Shown: positions 51,225 through 61,556 of the stretch, piece by piece
Layout: each line of letters starts with the position of its first letter
How positions within the stretch are numbered: the stretch's first letter is position 1
Source: Mycobacterium saskatchewanense
GTDB taxonomy: Bacteria > Actinomycetota > Actinomycetes > Mycobacteriales > Mycobacteriaceae
DNA length: 64,000 nucleotides
Direction of reading: 5' to 3'
Assembly (NCBI RefSeq): GCF_010729105.1
Contig: NZ_AP022573.1
Span: 2,852,001-2,916,000 of the forward strand
Made by a program: the position numbers and the translations under genes
Notes under the pieces: generated by a model
The model's database searches: none
The model's input: only the letters and a program-made list of their open reading frames with translations
Told to the model about the DNA's origin: nothing

Positions 51225-51836
51225 TCAAGTGGCGCACCGATAACGCCGCACAAGCAGCGTCGCGACGGCACCCGCCTCGTTGATGGCCAGGTGCGCCAGC
51301 ATCGGCGCGGCGAGGCTGCCGGAACGCTCGGCCAGCCAAGCGAAGAACCAGCCCGCACCTCCGGTGACCAGCACGGTGGGCAGCACCGGCTCCCCCGTCG
51401 AACGCGCATCGGTAACATGAGAGAGACCGAAAGCTATGGCCTGCAACGCCTTTCCCCCATTGGGACCGAAAGCACGGGAGGCGACGCCGGCCAGCGCCGC
51501 GCGAAACGCGGCCTCCTCGGCCCACACCGTGCCCACCGGTATCCGCACCAGGAGCCACCCCGGCGCCGACGGCGGCGTCGCGCGGGCGGCCATCGACGCG
51601 CGGACTGGCGGCAGCCACGCCGTCGCAGCGACCGCACCCACCGCCGCCGCCCCCACGGCCGAGCCCGTCCGCAATCCCGCCCACAACCGTGGTGGCCGAA
51701 GGCCCAACCCCGCCCGGGTCGCCAGCACCAGCAGCCCGCCGACGCCCGCCTGTAGCCCCAGCCGCAACGCCGTCGGAAGCCGTGGCGTGACGAAGCTCCA
51801 CCCGACCAGGGCGGCGGCCAGGAACAGCGCCCGCAG
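51225..51836 (-). CDS. CPBP-family intramembrane metalloprotease
   Basis: About 203 residues, mostly hydrophobic. The Abi/CPBP motifs are complete: EEAAFRAAL (E-E-x3-R), FGLSH (F-x3-H) and HLAINE (H-x3-N). No ATG, GTG or TTG lies in frame near the beginning; the frame is open upstream only as an antisense-like overlap of purL, so I placed the start at CTG 51836, eight bases after the purL stop. Either a rare CTG/ATT start or a sequence error. CPBP proteins process prenylated or lipid-linked peptides, and some give bacteriocin immunity. Confidence 0.75.
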   Translation of the reverse strand: MRALFLAAALVGWSFVTPRLPTALRLGLQAGVGGLLVLATRAGLGLRPPRLWAGLRTGSAVGAAAVGAVAATAWLPPVRASMAARATPPSAPGWLLVRIPVGTVWAEEAAFRAALAGVASRAFGPNGGKALQAIAFGLSHVTDARSTGEPVLPTVLVTGGAGWFFAWLAERSGSLAAPMLAHLAINEAGAVATLLVRRYRCAT

Positions 51837-51841
51837 CCGTC

Positions 51842-54148
<2,307 letters not shown>

Positions 54149-54255
54149 CTAGGGGGCCACCCGGCGCTGAGCAGGCGGGCGCCGTCGGCGTCGCTGCCGG
54201 CCCGCCCGGGCGGGCAGTCGCGTTTCACCGCACGTCGAGCATCGACGCCGGAGAT

Positions 54256-55512
54256 TCACGCCGGCGCGAGGAAAGCGCGCATCGCCGCCGAGTACGCTGC
54301 GACGTCGTGCGCACCCATCAATTCCCGGGCGGAGTGCATGGCGAGCTGGGCGGCGCCCACGTCAACGGTGGGTATGCCGGTGCGCGCCGAAGCCAGCGGA
54401 CCGATCGTCGACCCGCACGGCAGGTCGGCGCGATGCTCGTAACGCTGCAACCCGACCCCGGCCTGCCGGCAGGCCAGCGCGAACGCCGCGGCCGTGGGTC
54501 CGTCGGTGGCGTACCGCAGGTTCGGGTGCACCTTGAGTACCGGCCCGGCATTGACCTCGATCAGGTGGCCCGGCTCGTGCCGCTCCGGGTAGTTGGGGTG
54601 GGTGGCGTGCGCCATGTCCGCCGAGGCCAGCAGCGAGGACGACAGGCGCCGCAGATAGTCCTCCCTGCTGCCGCCGGCGACGAGGACGATCCGTTCCAGC
54701 ACCATGCTGAGCAGGTTGGACTGCGCACCGTGGTCGGAGGACGACCCCACTTCCTCGTGGTCGAAGAGCACCAACACCGGCAGGAATCCCCGCGGTTCGG
54801 CGGCCAACAATGCCTCCATGCCGGCGTAGCAGCTGGCCTGATTGTCCAGCCGGGGGGCGCTCACCAGGCTGGCGTCGCTTCCAACCAATGTCGACGGCGT
54901 CAGATCGTGCGTCATGAGGTCGGCCGCAAGCACGTCGGCCGGTGCCACGCCCGCACGTTCGGCGACATAGTCGACAAACGAAACCGCTTGGGCGCCAACG
55001 CCCCAGACCGCGTTGACGTGCCGTTGCGGGTCCAATGTGAGCGACTTGCGATCCTCCGCCAGGTGGATGGCCAGCTGAGGCACCCGCAGGATCGGCTCGT
55101 CTACCCGAACCAGCCGCTGGGCGAGGCCCGCACCGTCGAGGACGGACAGGCGGCCGCTGATCCCGAGGTCCCGGTCCAGCCAGGAGTTGAGCCACGCTCC
55201 CCCATACGGCTCGAGCGCCACCACCCGCCAGCCAGCGACCAGCCGATCCGGGTGCTGTTTGACCCGCAGGTTGGGGCTGTCGGTGTGCGCGCCGACGATC
55301 CGGAACGGTCGATCGGGCCCGTCGGAATTCCAGGCGATCAGGGAGCCGGAGCGGACGATGAAGTACCGGCCGGGTTTCTCCGGCCAACGGTCGGCTTCCC
55401 CGAGTTCGGCATATCCGGCGGCGCCCAACCGGGCGGCCACCGTCGCGCAAGCGTGGTACGGGGATGGGGACGCGTCGATGAATTCGCAGAGACCTGCGGC
55501 GCTGGCCGACAT
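54256..55512 (-). CDS. pepC: M18-family aminopeptidase (aspartyl aminopeptidase type)
   Basis: 418 residues from ATG 55512; ATGs at 55521 and 55524 are also in frame and add three or four residues. Zinc ligands occur as [14 protein letters not shown] (His, Asp), [17 protein letters not shown] (Glu-Glu) and a late His in [17 protein letters not shown]; the opening [20 protein letters not shown] and [20 protein letters not shown] also fit M18. It removes N-terminal acidic residues from peptides and forms dodecamers. It diverges from the DyP gene; a 33-bp direct repeat lies in the gap. Corresponds to Rv0800. Confidence 0.92.
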   Translation of the reverse strand: MSASAAGLCEFIDASPSPYHACATVAARLGAAGYAELGEADRWPEKPGRYFIVRSGSLIAWNSDGPDRPFRIVGAHTDSPNLRVKQHPDRLVAGWRVVALEPYGGAWLNSWLDRDLGISGRLSVLDGAGLAQRLVRVDEPILRVPQLAIHLAEDRKSLTLDPQRHVNAVWGVGAQAVSFVDYVAERAGVAPADVLAADLMTHDLTPSTLVGSDASLVSAPRLDNQASCYAGMEALLAAEPRGFLPVLVLFDHEEVGSSSDHGAQSNLLSMVLERIVLVAGGSREDYLRRLSSSLLASADMAHATHPNYPERHEPGHLIEVNAGPVLKVHPNLRYATDGPTAAAFALACRQAGVGLQRYEHRADLPCGSTIGPLASARTGIPTVDVGAAQLAMHSARELMGAHDVAAYSAAMRAFLAPA

Positions 55513-55524
55513 GCCCACCATCAT

Positions 55525-55614
55525 CGCTCCCGACGCTCCCCGTCGCCGCGCAGGCCACATCGCGCGGCTCCTCACTCGCGCCGCTCCCGACGCTCCCCGT
55601 CGCCGCGCAGGCCA
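55525..55614. repeat. 33-bp direct repeat, two copies, 57-bp period
   Basis: Copies at 55525-55557 and 55582-55614 start CGCTCCCGACGCTCCCCGTC and are identical over 33 bases. They lie in the 122-bp gap between the divergent pepC and DyP-type peroxidase genes, so they must overlap promoter or operator sequence. Confidence 0.75.
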
Positions 55615-55634
55615 TACCCACTAGGGTCAGCAGA

Positions 55635-56651
55635 GTGCCTCCGGTTCAGCCACAGCCCATCCTCGAGCCGTTGACGCCCGCCGCGATATTTCTCGTGGTC
55701 ACGATCGACGACGGCGGGGAGGAGGCTGTCCACGACGCGCTGCCGGACATATCCGGACTGGTGCGCGCGATCGGATTCCGCGAACCGCCGAAGCGCCTGT
55801 CGGCCATCACCTCGATCGGATCCGACGCCTGGGACCGGCTGTTCTCGGGTCCACGCCCCAGGGAACTGCACCGGTTCGTCGAGCTCAACGGCCCGTGCCA
55901 CCACGGGCCCGCCACGCCCGGAGACCTGTTGTTCCACATCCGCGCTGAGAGCCTGGACGTCTGTTTCGAGCTGGCCGACCGGATCCTCCGGTCGATGGAA
56001 GGCGCGGTCACTGTCGTCGACGAAGTGCACGGGTTCCGTTACTTCGACAACCGCGACCTATTGGGGTTCGTCGACGGCACCGAGAATCCCGACGGCGCAC
56101 TGGCGCTCAGCGCCACCCAGATCGGTGACGACGACCCCGACTTCGCCGGCTCCTGCTACGTCCACGTGCAGAAGTACGTGCACAACCTGTCGTCCTGGAA
56201 TTCGCTGTCGGTCACCGAACAGGAACTGGTCATCGGCCGGACCAAACTGGAAAACCTCGAACTCGATGACGACGACAAGCCTGCGAACTCCCATATCGCG
56301 CTGAACGTCATCACCGACGACGACGGCACCGAGCTCAAGATCGTGCGGCACAACATGCCGTTCGGCGAGCTCGGCAAGGGCGAGTACGGGACCTACTTCA
56401 TCGGCTACTCGCGCACTCCGAAAGTGACCGAGCAAATGCTGGAGAACATGTTCTTCGGTGATCCGCCCGGCAACACCGACCGCATTCTGGACTTCTCGAC
56501 GGCGGTCACCGGCGGCCTGTTCTTCTCCCCCACCCTCGACTTCCTCGATGATCCGCCTCCCCTGCCCGTCGCGGCGGAGGGGGCAACACCCACCCCCGCT
56601 TCTGTTGAAGGCTCACTGTCGATCGGCAGCCTGAAAGGAACCGCCCGATGA
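55635..56651 (+). CDS. dyp: DyP-type haem peroxidase, encapsulin cargo
   Basis: 338 residues from a GTG. DyP features: PQPILEPLTPAAIFLVVTID, AIGFREPPKRLSAITSIGSD, FRYFDNRDLLGFVDGTENPD (GxxDG motif with catalytic Asp), GSCYVHVQKYVHNL, HIALNVITDDDGTELKIVRH (proximal His region) and GTYFIGYSRTPKVTEQML. The C-terminus SVEGSLSIGSLKGTAR carries the Ser-Leu-x-Ile-Gly-Ser-Leu-Lys-Gly encapsulin targeting peptide. It oxidises dyes, phenols or folate-type substrates with peroxide inside the shell. It overlaps the encapsulin gene by four bases. Corresponds to Rv0799c. Confidence 0.95.
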   Translation: MPPVQPQPILEPLTPAAIFLVVTIDDGGEEAVHDALPDISGLVRAIGFREPPKRLSAITSIGSDAWDRLFSGPRPRELHRFVELNGPCHHGPATPGDLLFHIRAESLDVCFELADRILRSMEGAVTVVDEVHGFRYFDNRDLLGFVDGTENPDGALALSATQIGDDDPDFAGSCYVHVQKYVHNLSSWNSLSVTEQELVIGRTKLENLELDDDDKPANSHIALNVITDDDGTELKIVRHNMPFGELGKGEYGTYFIGYSRTPKVTEQMLENMFFGDPPGNTDRILDFSTAVTGGLFFSPTLDFLDDPPPLPVAAEGATPTPASVEGSLSIGSLKGTAR

Positions 56652-57448
56652 AAAACAACCTCTATCGCGACCTGGCCCCGATCACCGACGCCGCTTGGGA
56701 AGAAATCGAGTTGGAGGCGACTCGGACGTTCAAACGCCACATCGCCGGACGCCGGGTGGTCGACGTCAGTGGGCCCGGCGGCCCGGTCACCGCGGCGGTC
56801 AGCACGGGCCGCCTGCAAGACGTCGCCGCCCCCACCGACGGGGTGGTGGCCCACCTGCGGGAGAGCAAACCGCTTGTGCGGCTGCGTGTTCCGTTCACCC
56901 TGTCACGAACGGAAATCGACAACGTGGAGCGAGGCGCCAACGACTCCGACTGGGATCCGGTCAAGGCCGCGGCGAAGAAGCTCGCCTTCGTCGAGGACCG
57001 GACCATCTTCGAGGGCTACGGCGCCGCGTCCATCGACGGCATCCGAAGCTGCAGCTCCAATCCGGCGCTGACACTGCCGGAGGACCCACGGGACATGCCC
57101 GACGCCATCTCCCAGGCGCTGACGGGGTTGCGCCTGGCCGGTGTCGACGGCCCGTATTCGGTGCTGCTGGCCGCCGACGTCTACACGAAGGTGAGCGAAA
57201 CCACCGCCCATGGTTATCCCATCCGCGAGCACTTGAACCGACTGGTCGACGGGGACATCATCTGGGCGCCGGCCATCGATGGCGCCTTCGTGCTGACCAC
57301 TCGCGGCGGAGACTTCGACCTGCAGCTGGGCACCGACGTCGCCATCGGTTACCTCAACCACGACGCCGACACGGTGCAGCTATACCTGCAGGAGACCCTG
57401 ACGTTCTTGTGCTACACGGCCGAGGCGTCGGTCTGCCTAGCCCCGTAG
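56648..57448 (+). CDS. enc: Encapsulin shell protein (Cfp29 family)
   Basis: 266 residues of the HK97-fold family 1 encapsulin: MKNNLYRDLAPITDAAWEEI, EATRTFKRHIAGRRVVDVSG, LRVPFTLSRTEIDNVERGAN, DSDWDPVKAAAKKLAFVEDR, IFEGYGAASIDGIRSCSS, YSVLLAADVYTKVSETTAHG and GTDVAIGYLNHDADTVQLYL. Sixty copies form a ~24-nm shell that encloses DyP. ATG 56648 overlaps the DyP stop, so shell and cargo are translationally coupled. Corresponds to Rv0798c (Cfp29). Confidence 0.97.
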   Translation: MKNNLYRDLAPITDAAWEEIELEATRTFKRHIAGRRVVDVSGPGGPVTAAVSTGRLQDVAAPTDGVVAHLRESKPLVRLRVPFTLSRTEIDNVERGANDSDWDPVKAAAKKLAFVEDRTIFEGYGAASIDGIRSCSSNPALTLPEDPRDMPDAISQALTGLRLAGVDGPYSVLLAADVYTKVSETTAHGYPIREHLNRLVDGDIIWAPAIDGAFVLTTRGGDFDLQLGTDVAIGYLNHDADTVQLYLQETLTFLCYTAEASVCLAP

Positions 57449-57542
57449 GCACAATCGCCCGCGCCCGCTGCTCATGGGGGAGCAAGCGAACTTCTCCCCT
57501 GAAAGCAGCATTCGATGGCAGCAACATTGTCCCGCCCCACGC

Positions 57543-57793
57543 CTCGGTGACCGGGGCGACGTCGGGAATCGGCCGCAAAACGGCGCCTTGCTTGGGCGGC
57601 TCCAGAAAGACCAACTTCCGGGCTGGGGCAGCGACAGCCCGGACGCTTAAACCAGCGGCTCTCCCCCGTCCACCTTCAAGGTGATGTCGACGACCTCGGT
57701 GGCGGTCCCGCTGCGTCCGTAGGCATCAGCGAGCGTGGGTTGATCCCGGCCGGCCGCGATGACCCGCGCACCCTCCCAAGGCGGTATCGCGAC
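57543..57793. pseudogene. Two opposed fragments of a short-chain dehydrogenase
   Basis: Plus strand 57547-57585 reads VTGATSGIGRKTA, an SDR nucleotide-binding start, and then degenerates. Minus strand 57793-57647 reads WEGARVIAAGRDQPTLADAY and then GRSGTATEVVDITLKVDG before a stop, the segment that normally follows about ten residues later in an SDR. The halves face each other, as if a small inversion broke the gene. Neither half is long enough to function. Confidence 0.45.
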
Positions 57794-57830
57794 CGAGGAC
57801 TGTTGCGCGCGGCCCAATTCGGTGCATACT

Positions 57831-57850
57831 GGGTCATACAACCCATAATC
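57831..57850. promoter_or_regulatory. Operator copy 1 of the TGGGYC...CCCATAAT family
   Basis: TGGGTCATACAACCCATAAT, with TGGGT/ACCCA arms six bases apart, about 85 bases before the hydrolase ATG. Matches copies at 60264-60283 (16/20) and 60282-60301 on the minus strand (17/20), and more weakly 58836-58855 (13/20). Confidence 0.65.
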
Positions 57851-57934
57851 AGCAGACGCGGGGCAGGGTTGGAAAACACTCGTCGAACGCGGCATGGCGC
57901 TCGATTGTCCATTGCGCTTCGCCAGGAGGATCTC

Positions 57935-58813
57935 ATGCCCGCTGTCCACCATCGCTACGCCGTCATCGACGGGTATCGGCTCTTCTACCGCGAAGCAGGC
58001 CGTCCCGACGCTCCCGCGTTGGTGCTGTTGCACGGGTTCCCCACCAGCTCGTACATGTTTCGGCACCTGATTCCCGCGCTCGCCGACCGCTACCACGTGA
58101 TTGCGCCCGACCATCTCGGCTTCGGGCTTTCCGACGCGCCGCCCGTCACGGAGTTCGACTACAGCTTCGACGCGCTGACCGACCTGACCGCGAGCCTGCT
58201 CGCGGCCCTGGGAGTCGAACGCTACGCGATCTACGTGCAGGACTACGGCGCGCCGGTCGGATGGCGGCTGGCGCTGCGTCGACCGTCCGCGATCACGGCG
58301 ATCATCACTCAAAACGGCAACGGCTACGACGCGGGATTCGTGGACAGCTTCTGGAAGATTGTCCGCGCTTACCAGAACGAGCCGACCGTCGACACCGAAA
58401 CCGCGGTGCGGCAGTTCTTCACGCTGGAGGCCACCCGTTGGCAGTACCTCACGGGCGTCGATGACGAGACGCTGATCGACCCGGAGTGCTGGCATCACGA
58501 CTACGCCCTGATTTCGCGGCCGGGCAACGACCTGATACAGCTGAAGCTGCTGCGGGACTATGCGACCAACGCCCCGCTGTATCCGCGCCTGCACGAGTAT
58601 TTCCGCGCCACCCAAGTGCCGCTGCTGGCGGTGTGGGGTCGCGGTGACGAGATCTTCGGTCCGGCCGGTGCCGAGGCGTTTGCCGACGACCTTCCCTATG
58701 CCGAGATCCATCTGCTCGACGGCGGGCACTTCCTGCTCGAGTCCGCCTTGACGGAGGTGGCGCGGCGGATCCGCGACTTCCTCGCCAGGCGGCTCCCCGC
58801 CGGCTCCGGATAG
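57935..58813 (+). CDS. Alpha/beta hydrolase of haloalkane dehalogenase / epoxide hydrolase type
   Basis: 292 residues from ATG 57935, set by AGGAGG. HG oxyanion motif LVLLHGFPTSSYMFRHLIPA, then HVIAPDHLGFGLSDAPP, nucleophile elbow IYVQDYGAPVGWRLALRRPS with Asp103 in place of Ser, acid in LLAVWGRGDEIFGPAGA and catalytic His in LLDGGHFLLES. An Asp nucleophile in this family points to haloalkane dehalogenase, epoxide hydrolase or fluoroacetate-dehalogenase-like chemistry. It has its own copy of the shared operator and precedes a TetR gene on the same strand. Confidence 0.88.
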   Translation: MPAVHHRYAVIDGYRLFYREAGRPDAPALVLLHGFPTSSYMFRHLIPALADRYHVIAPDHLGFGLSDAPPVTEFDYSFDALTDLTASLLAALGVERYAIYVQDYGAPVGWRLALRRPSAITAIITQNGNGYDAGFVDSFWKIVRAYQNEPTVDTETAVRQFFTLEATRWQYLTGVDDETLIDPECWHHDYALISRPGNDLIQLKLLRDYATNAPLYPRLHEYFRATQVPLLAVWGRGDEIFGPAGAEAFADDLPYAEIHLLDGGHFLLESALTEVARRIRDFLARRLPAGSG

Positions 58814-58835
58814 GACGTCCGCGGCGCGGCCCCAA

Positions 58836-58855
58836 TGGGCTGGATATCCCATAAC
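58836..58855. promoter_or_regulatory. Operator copy 2 of the TGGGYC...CCCATAAT family
   Basis: TGGGCTGGATATCCCATAAC, an inverted repeat with arms TGGG/CCCA; 13 of 20 bases agree with copy 1. It ends 29 bases before the first TetR start (58885), suiting autoregulation. Confidence 0.5.
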
Positions 58856-58884
58856 CGGAGTCGCCCGCGGGTTAGCCTGGCGCG

Positions 58885-59604
58885 ATGGCGCATCCTGAAT
58901 GTCGTGACGGACAACGGTTGACCGCCAAAGGGCGCGCCACCCGCGACCGGATCGTGGAGGCCGCCGCCCAGCTGATCGTCAACGACGGCCTGTCGACGGC
59001 AAGCATGGAGAATGTGCGCCGGGCGGCCTCGGTCAGCGGGTCTCAGCTCGCCCACTATTTCGCGGACAAGGGCGCGTTGATCCGCGCGGTGATCAGGCGG
59101 CAAATCGGTGTGGTTCTCCACTTTCACCGGCAGCCCCGCCTCGGTGGCCTGGAGTCGTTCGACGACTTCGAGCGGTGGATCGATCTCAACATGCGCTATC
59201 TACGACGCATCGGATACAGCGGCACGCCGACGTACCACACCCTCGCCGCGCAGCTGGTCAAGTCCGACGACGCGACGCGCGCCACGCTGGGCGAGGGGTA
59301 CCGGCAGTGGATCGACCTGCTCGAGCAGTCGATCGAGCGGATGAAGGATCGCGGCGTCCTGGTGAAGGGTGCCGACCCTCGCCGGCTGGCCTTGGTGATC
59401 GTCGGCGCCCACCAGGGTGGCGGCACCCTGGCCTTCACGTACCGGGCGGAGTGGCCCCATGCGGACGCCGTTCGGTTCGCCGTGAACTATCTGCGAATGT
59501 TCGCCGCCGATCCCGCCGAGCGGGCCCCGCGCCCCGCCCGGCGGCCCCGCGCTCGGCGCGTCACCGAGCAAGCCATGATCGGCCAACGGCGCCAACATGT
59601 CTGA
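58885..59604 (+). CDS. TetR-family transcriptional regulator (first of a pair)
   Basis: 239 residues. Helix-turn-helix domain: LTAKGRATRDRIVEAAAQLI, TASMENVRRAASVSGSQLAH, YFADKGALIRAVIRRQ. Ligand domain with LGGLESFDDFERWIDLNMRY, LGEGYRQWIDLLEQSIERM and VIVGAHQGGGTLAFTYRAEW. The basic tail RPARRPRARR is unusual for TetR proteins and may be disordered. It overlaps the next TetR gene by eight bases; the two share ~220-residue domain layout and clear similarity, so they arose by duplication. An operator copy stands before it. Confidence 0.9.
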   Translation: MAHPECRDGQRLTAKGRATRDRIVEAAAQLIVNDGLSTASMENVRRAASVSGSQLAHYFADKGALIRAVIRRQIGVVLHFHRQPRLGGLESFDDFERWIDLNMRYLRRIGYSGTPTYHTLAAQLVKSDDATRATLGEGYRQWIDLLEQSIERMKDRGVLVKGADPRRLALVIVGAHQGGGTLAFTYRAEWPHADAVRFAVNYLRMFAADPAERAPRPARRPRARRVTEQAMIGQRRQHV

Positions 59605-60238
59605 GGATCTACCACTGACCCGGAAGGGATTGGCGACGCGGGCCCGCATCGTTGACGCCGCCGCTCGTCTGATGTTCGCCCGTGGGGTCGCCGACACCAG
59701 CATCGACCAGGTGCGGCGGGCGGCGCGGGTGAGCGGGTCGCAGATCTCGCATTACTTTCGCGATAAGCGCGAGTTGACCCGTCATGTCGTGGCCGCACGC
59801 CGGCAGGACGTCCGGGTGTTTCACACCCAGCCGAAATTGCGCGGCCTCGACAGCCTCGCCGACCTGCAGGCCTGGGCCGACGCCTGCGTGGCCGCCATCG
59901 ACCCCGTCTACCGGGTGGGCGGCTGTGTTTACGGTTCGCTGGCCGGTGAGCTGATCGAGGCCGACGACGAATTCCACGAGGAACTGTCAGCCGGGTACGA
60001 CGAGTGGATCGATCTGTTCCGTACCGGCCTGACCGCAATGCGCGACCGTGGCGACTTGCGTCCCGACGCAGACCCTCGGCACCTCGCTGTGTCACTGGTG
60101 GTGGCACACCAGGGCGGCGCCTTACTCACCCATGCCACCGACGACGCGGAACCCATGCGGGTGGCCGTTGATGCCGCCGTCGACTACGTGCGCTCCTTCG
60201 CCCGGCGAAAGCCGGTCAGGCGCCGCCCGAAGTCATGA
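59597..60238 (+). CDS. TetR-family transcriptional regulator (second of a pair)
   Basis: 213 residues, resembling the preceding regulator: LTRKGLATRARIVDAAARLM, TSIDQVRRAARVSGSQISHY, FRDKRELTRHVVAARRQDVR, LRGLDSLADLQAWADACVAA, LSAGYDEWIDLFRTGLTAMR, VVAHQGGALLTHATDDAEPM. The shared patterns KG-x-ATR-x-RI, VSGSQ and AHQGG mark a common ancestor. ATG 59597 overlaps the first by eight bases, so they are co-translated and could form heterodimers. Two tandem operator copies follow its stop, ahead of the oxidoreductase. Confidence 0.9.
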   Translation: MSEDLPLTRKGLATRARIVDAAARLMFARGVADTSIDQVRRAARVSGSQISHYFRDKRELTRHVVAARRQDVRVFHTQPKLRGLDSLADLQAWADACVAAIDPVYRVGGCVYGSLAGELIEADDEFHEELSAGYDEWIDLFRTGLTAMRDRGDLRPDADPRHLAVSLVVAHQGGALLTHATDDAEPMRVAVDAAVDYVRSFARRKPVRRRPKS

Positions 60239-60263
60239 AGGCAATGCCGAAGCTGGACAAGGA

Positions 60264-60301
60264 TGGGTCTAGCAGCCCATAATAATGGGTTATATGGCCC
60301 A
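60264..60301. promoter_or_regulatory. Operator copies 3 and 4, tandem
   Basis: TGGGTCTAGCAGCCCATAAT (60264-60283) overlaps by two bases the inverse copy at 60282-60301, which reads TGGGCCATATAACCCATTAT on the minus strand. They agree with copy 1 in 16 and 17 of 20 bases. They precede the quinone oxidoreductase-like gene (start 60405). Confidence 0.65.
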
Positions 60302-60404
60302 ATAAAGGGCACGACGCGATAGGTACGCGTTGTTCGAACCGCATGCACAAAGCCGCGGATTCACGGGGCCCCGCCGACGAGCGGAGGGAAGAGGCACAAA
60401 CACG

Positions 60405-61454
60405 ATGTCGACCACGAGCGCATCCAGCCCGCCGCCCACCGCGCCAACCGTGGTCCGCGAGGAGCCCGGTGGGGAAACGATGCGGGCGATAGTCCTGAAC
60501 GGGTTCGGCGGGCTCGACAACCTGGTCTACACCGAAATCCCCAAGCCGCTGCCCCGAGACGGCGAAGTCGTGATCGAGGTCAAGGGATTCGGAATCAACC
60601 ACGCCGAGATGCACATGCGTCGGGGGGAATGGGCCGAGGCCGCCGAAGTCAGCGGAATCGAATGCGTCGGCATCGTCGAGTCGTGCCCGAGCCGCGAATT
60701 CCCTACCGGCGCCAAGGTGGCGGCGCTGATGGGCGGCCTGGGCCGAACGGTCAACGGCAGCTATGCCGCATACACACGCGTGCGCGCGGCCAACGTGGCG
60801 CTCATCGAATCCAATCTGCCATGGTCGGTCCTGGCGGCGTTGCCCGAAACATACGCCGTGGCCTGGACGTGCCTGTTCCGCAACCTGGACCTGCAGGCCG
60901 GACAGACGCTGCTGCTACGCGGCGCGACCTCCTCGTTCGGCCAGGCCGCGCTGAAGATGGCGGTCGCCGCCGGCGCCAACGTCATTGCGACCACCCGCAG
61001 CCCCAAGCGCATCGCGCAACTAGAGGGCCTCGGCGCGTCCCGCGTCGAGCTGGAGAGGCCGGACCTGGCTGCCCACATCGCCGAAGCCAAGCAACTCGAC
61101 GCGGTGCTCGACCTGGTCGGGAACAGCACGATCCTCGATTCGCTCGACATGCTTCGCCGCGGTGGCACCGCCTGCCTGGCGGGATGGCTGGGCGGACTCG
61201 AGCCGATCGCCGACTTCAACCCGCTGCTGCGCATGGCCAGCGGGGTGAACCTCAACTTCTTCGGCAGCTTTGTGTTCGGGACTCCAGGCTTCCCGCTCTC
61301 CGATGTGCCCCTGCAAGACATTGCCCGGCAGGTTGCCGCCGGCCGGCTCGACGCAAAGCCGTCGCGCGTCTTCGGTTTTGACCAGATCCGGGAGGCGCAC
61401 CGGGCCATGGAGTCGGGGGAGGCCGGCGGGAAAATGGTTGTCGTCATGCAGTGA
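60405..61454 (+). CDS. Zinc-free quinone oxidoreductase / MDR-family dehydrogenase
   Basis: 349 residues from ATG 60405 (MSTTSASSPPP), with an N-terminal tail before RAIVLNGFGGLDNLVYTEIP. MDR core: VVIEVKGFGINHAEMHMRRG, GIECVGIVESCPSREFPTGA, ALPETYAVAWTCLFRNLDLQ, LLLRGATSSFGQAALKMAVA (NADP-binding), NVIATTRSPKRIAQLEGLGA and FDQIREAHRAMESGEAGGKM. No Cys-rich zinc loop, so it is of the quinone oxidoreductase (Qor) type. It may reduce enones or quinones. Two operator copies precede it; the HAD gene follows 102 bases later. Confidence 0.9.
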   Translation: MSTTSASSPPPTAPTVVREEPGGETMRAIVLNGFGGLDNLVYTEIPKPLPRDGEVVIEVKGFGINHAEMHMRRGEWAEAAEVSGIECVGIVESCPSREFPTGAKVAALMGGLGRTVNGSYAAYTRVRAANVALIESNLPWSVLAALPETYAVAWTCLFRNLDLQAGQTLLLRGATSSFGQAALKMAVAAGANVIATTRSPKRIAQLEGLGASRVELERPDLAAHIAEAKQLDAVLDLVGNSTILDSLDMLRRGGTACLAGWLGGLEPIADFNPLLRMASGVNLNFFGSFVFGTPGFPLSDVPLQDIARQVAAGRLDAKPSRVFGFDQIREAHRAMESGEAGGKMVVVMQ

Positions 61455-61556
61455 GATAGCGATATATACCGGCCGGCCAATCGGATCCGCCACAGGGGGC
61501 GCGGCGTCTCTTTGCCGTGCGTCCGGATGTCTTTGAACGAAAGCTGAGCGCTGACC

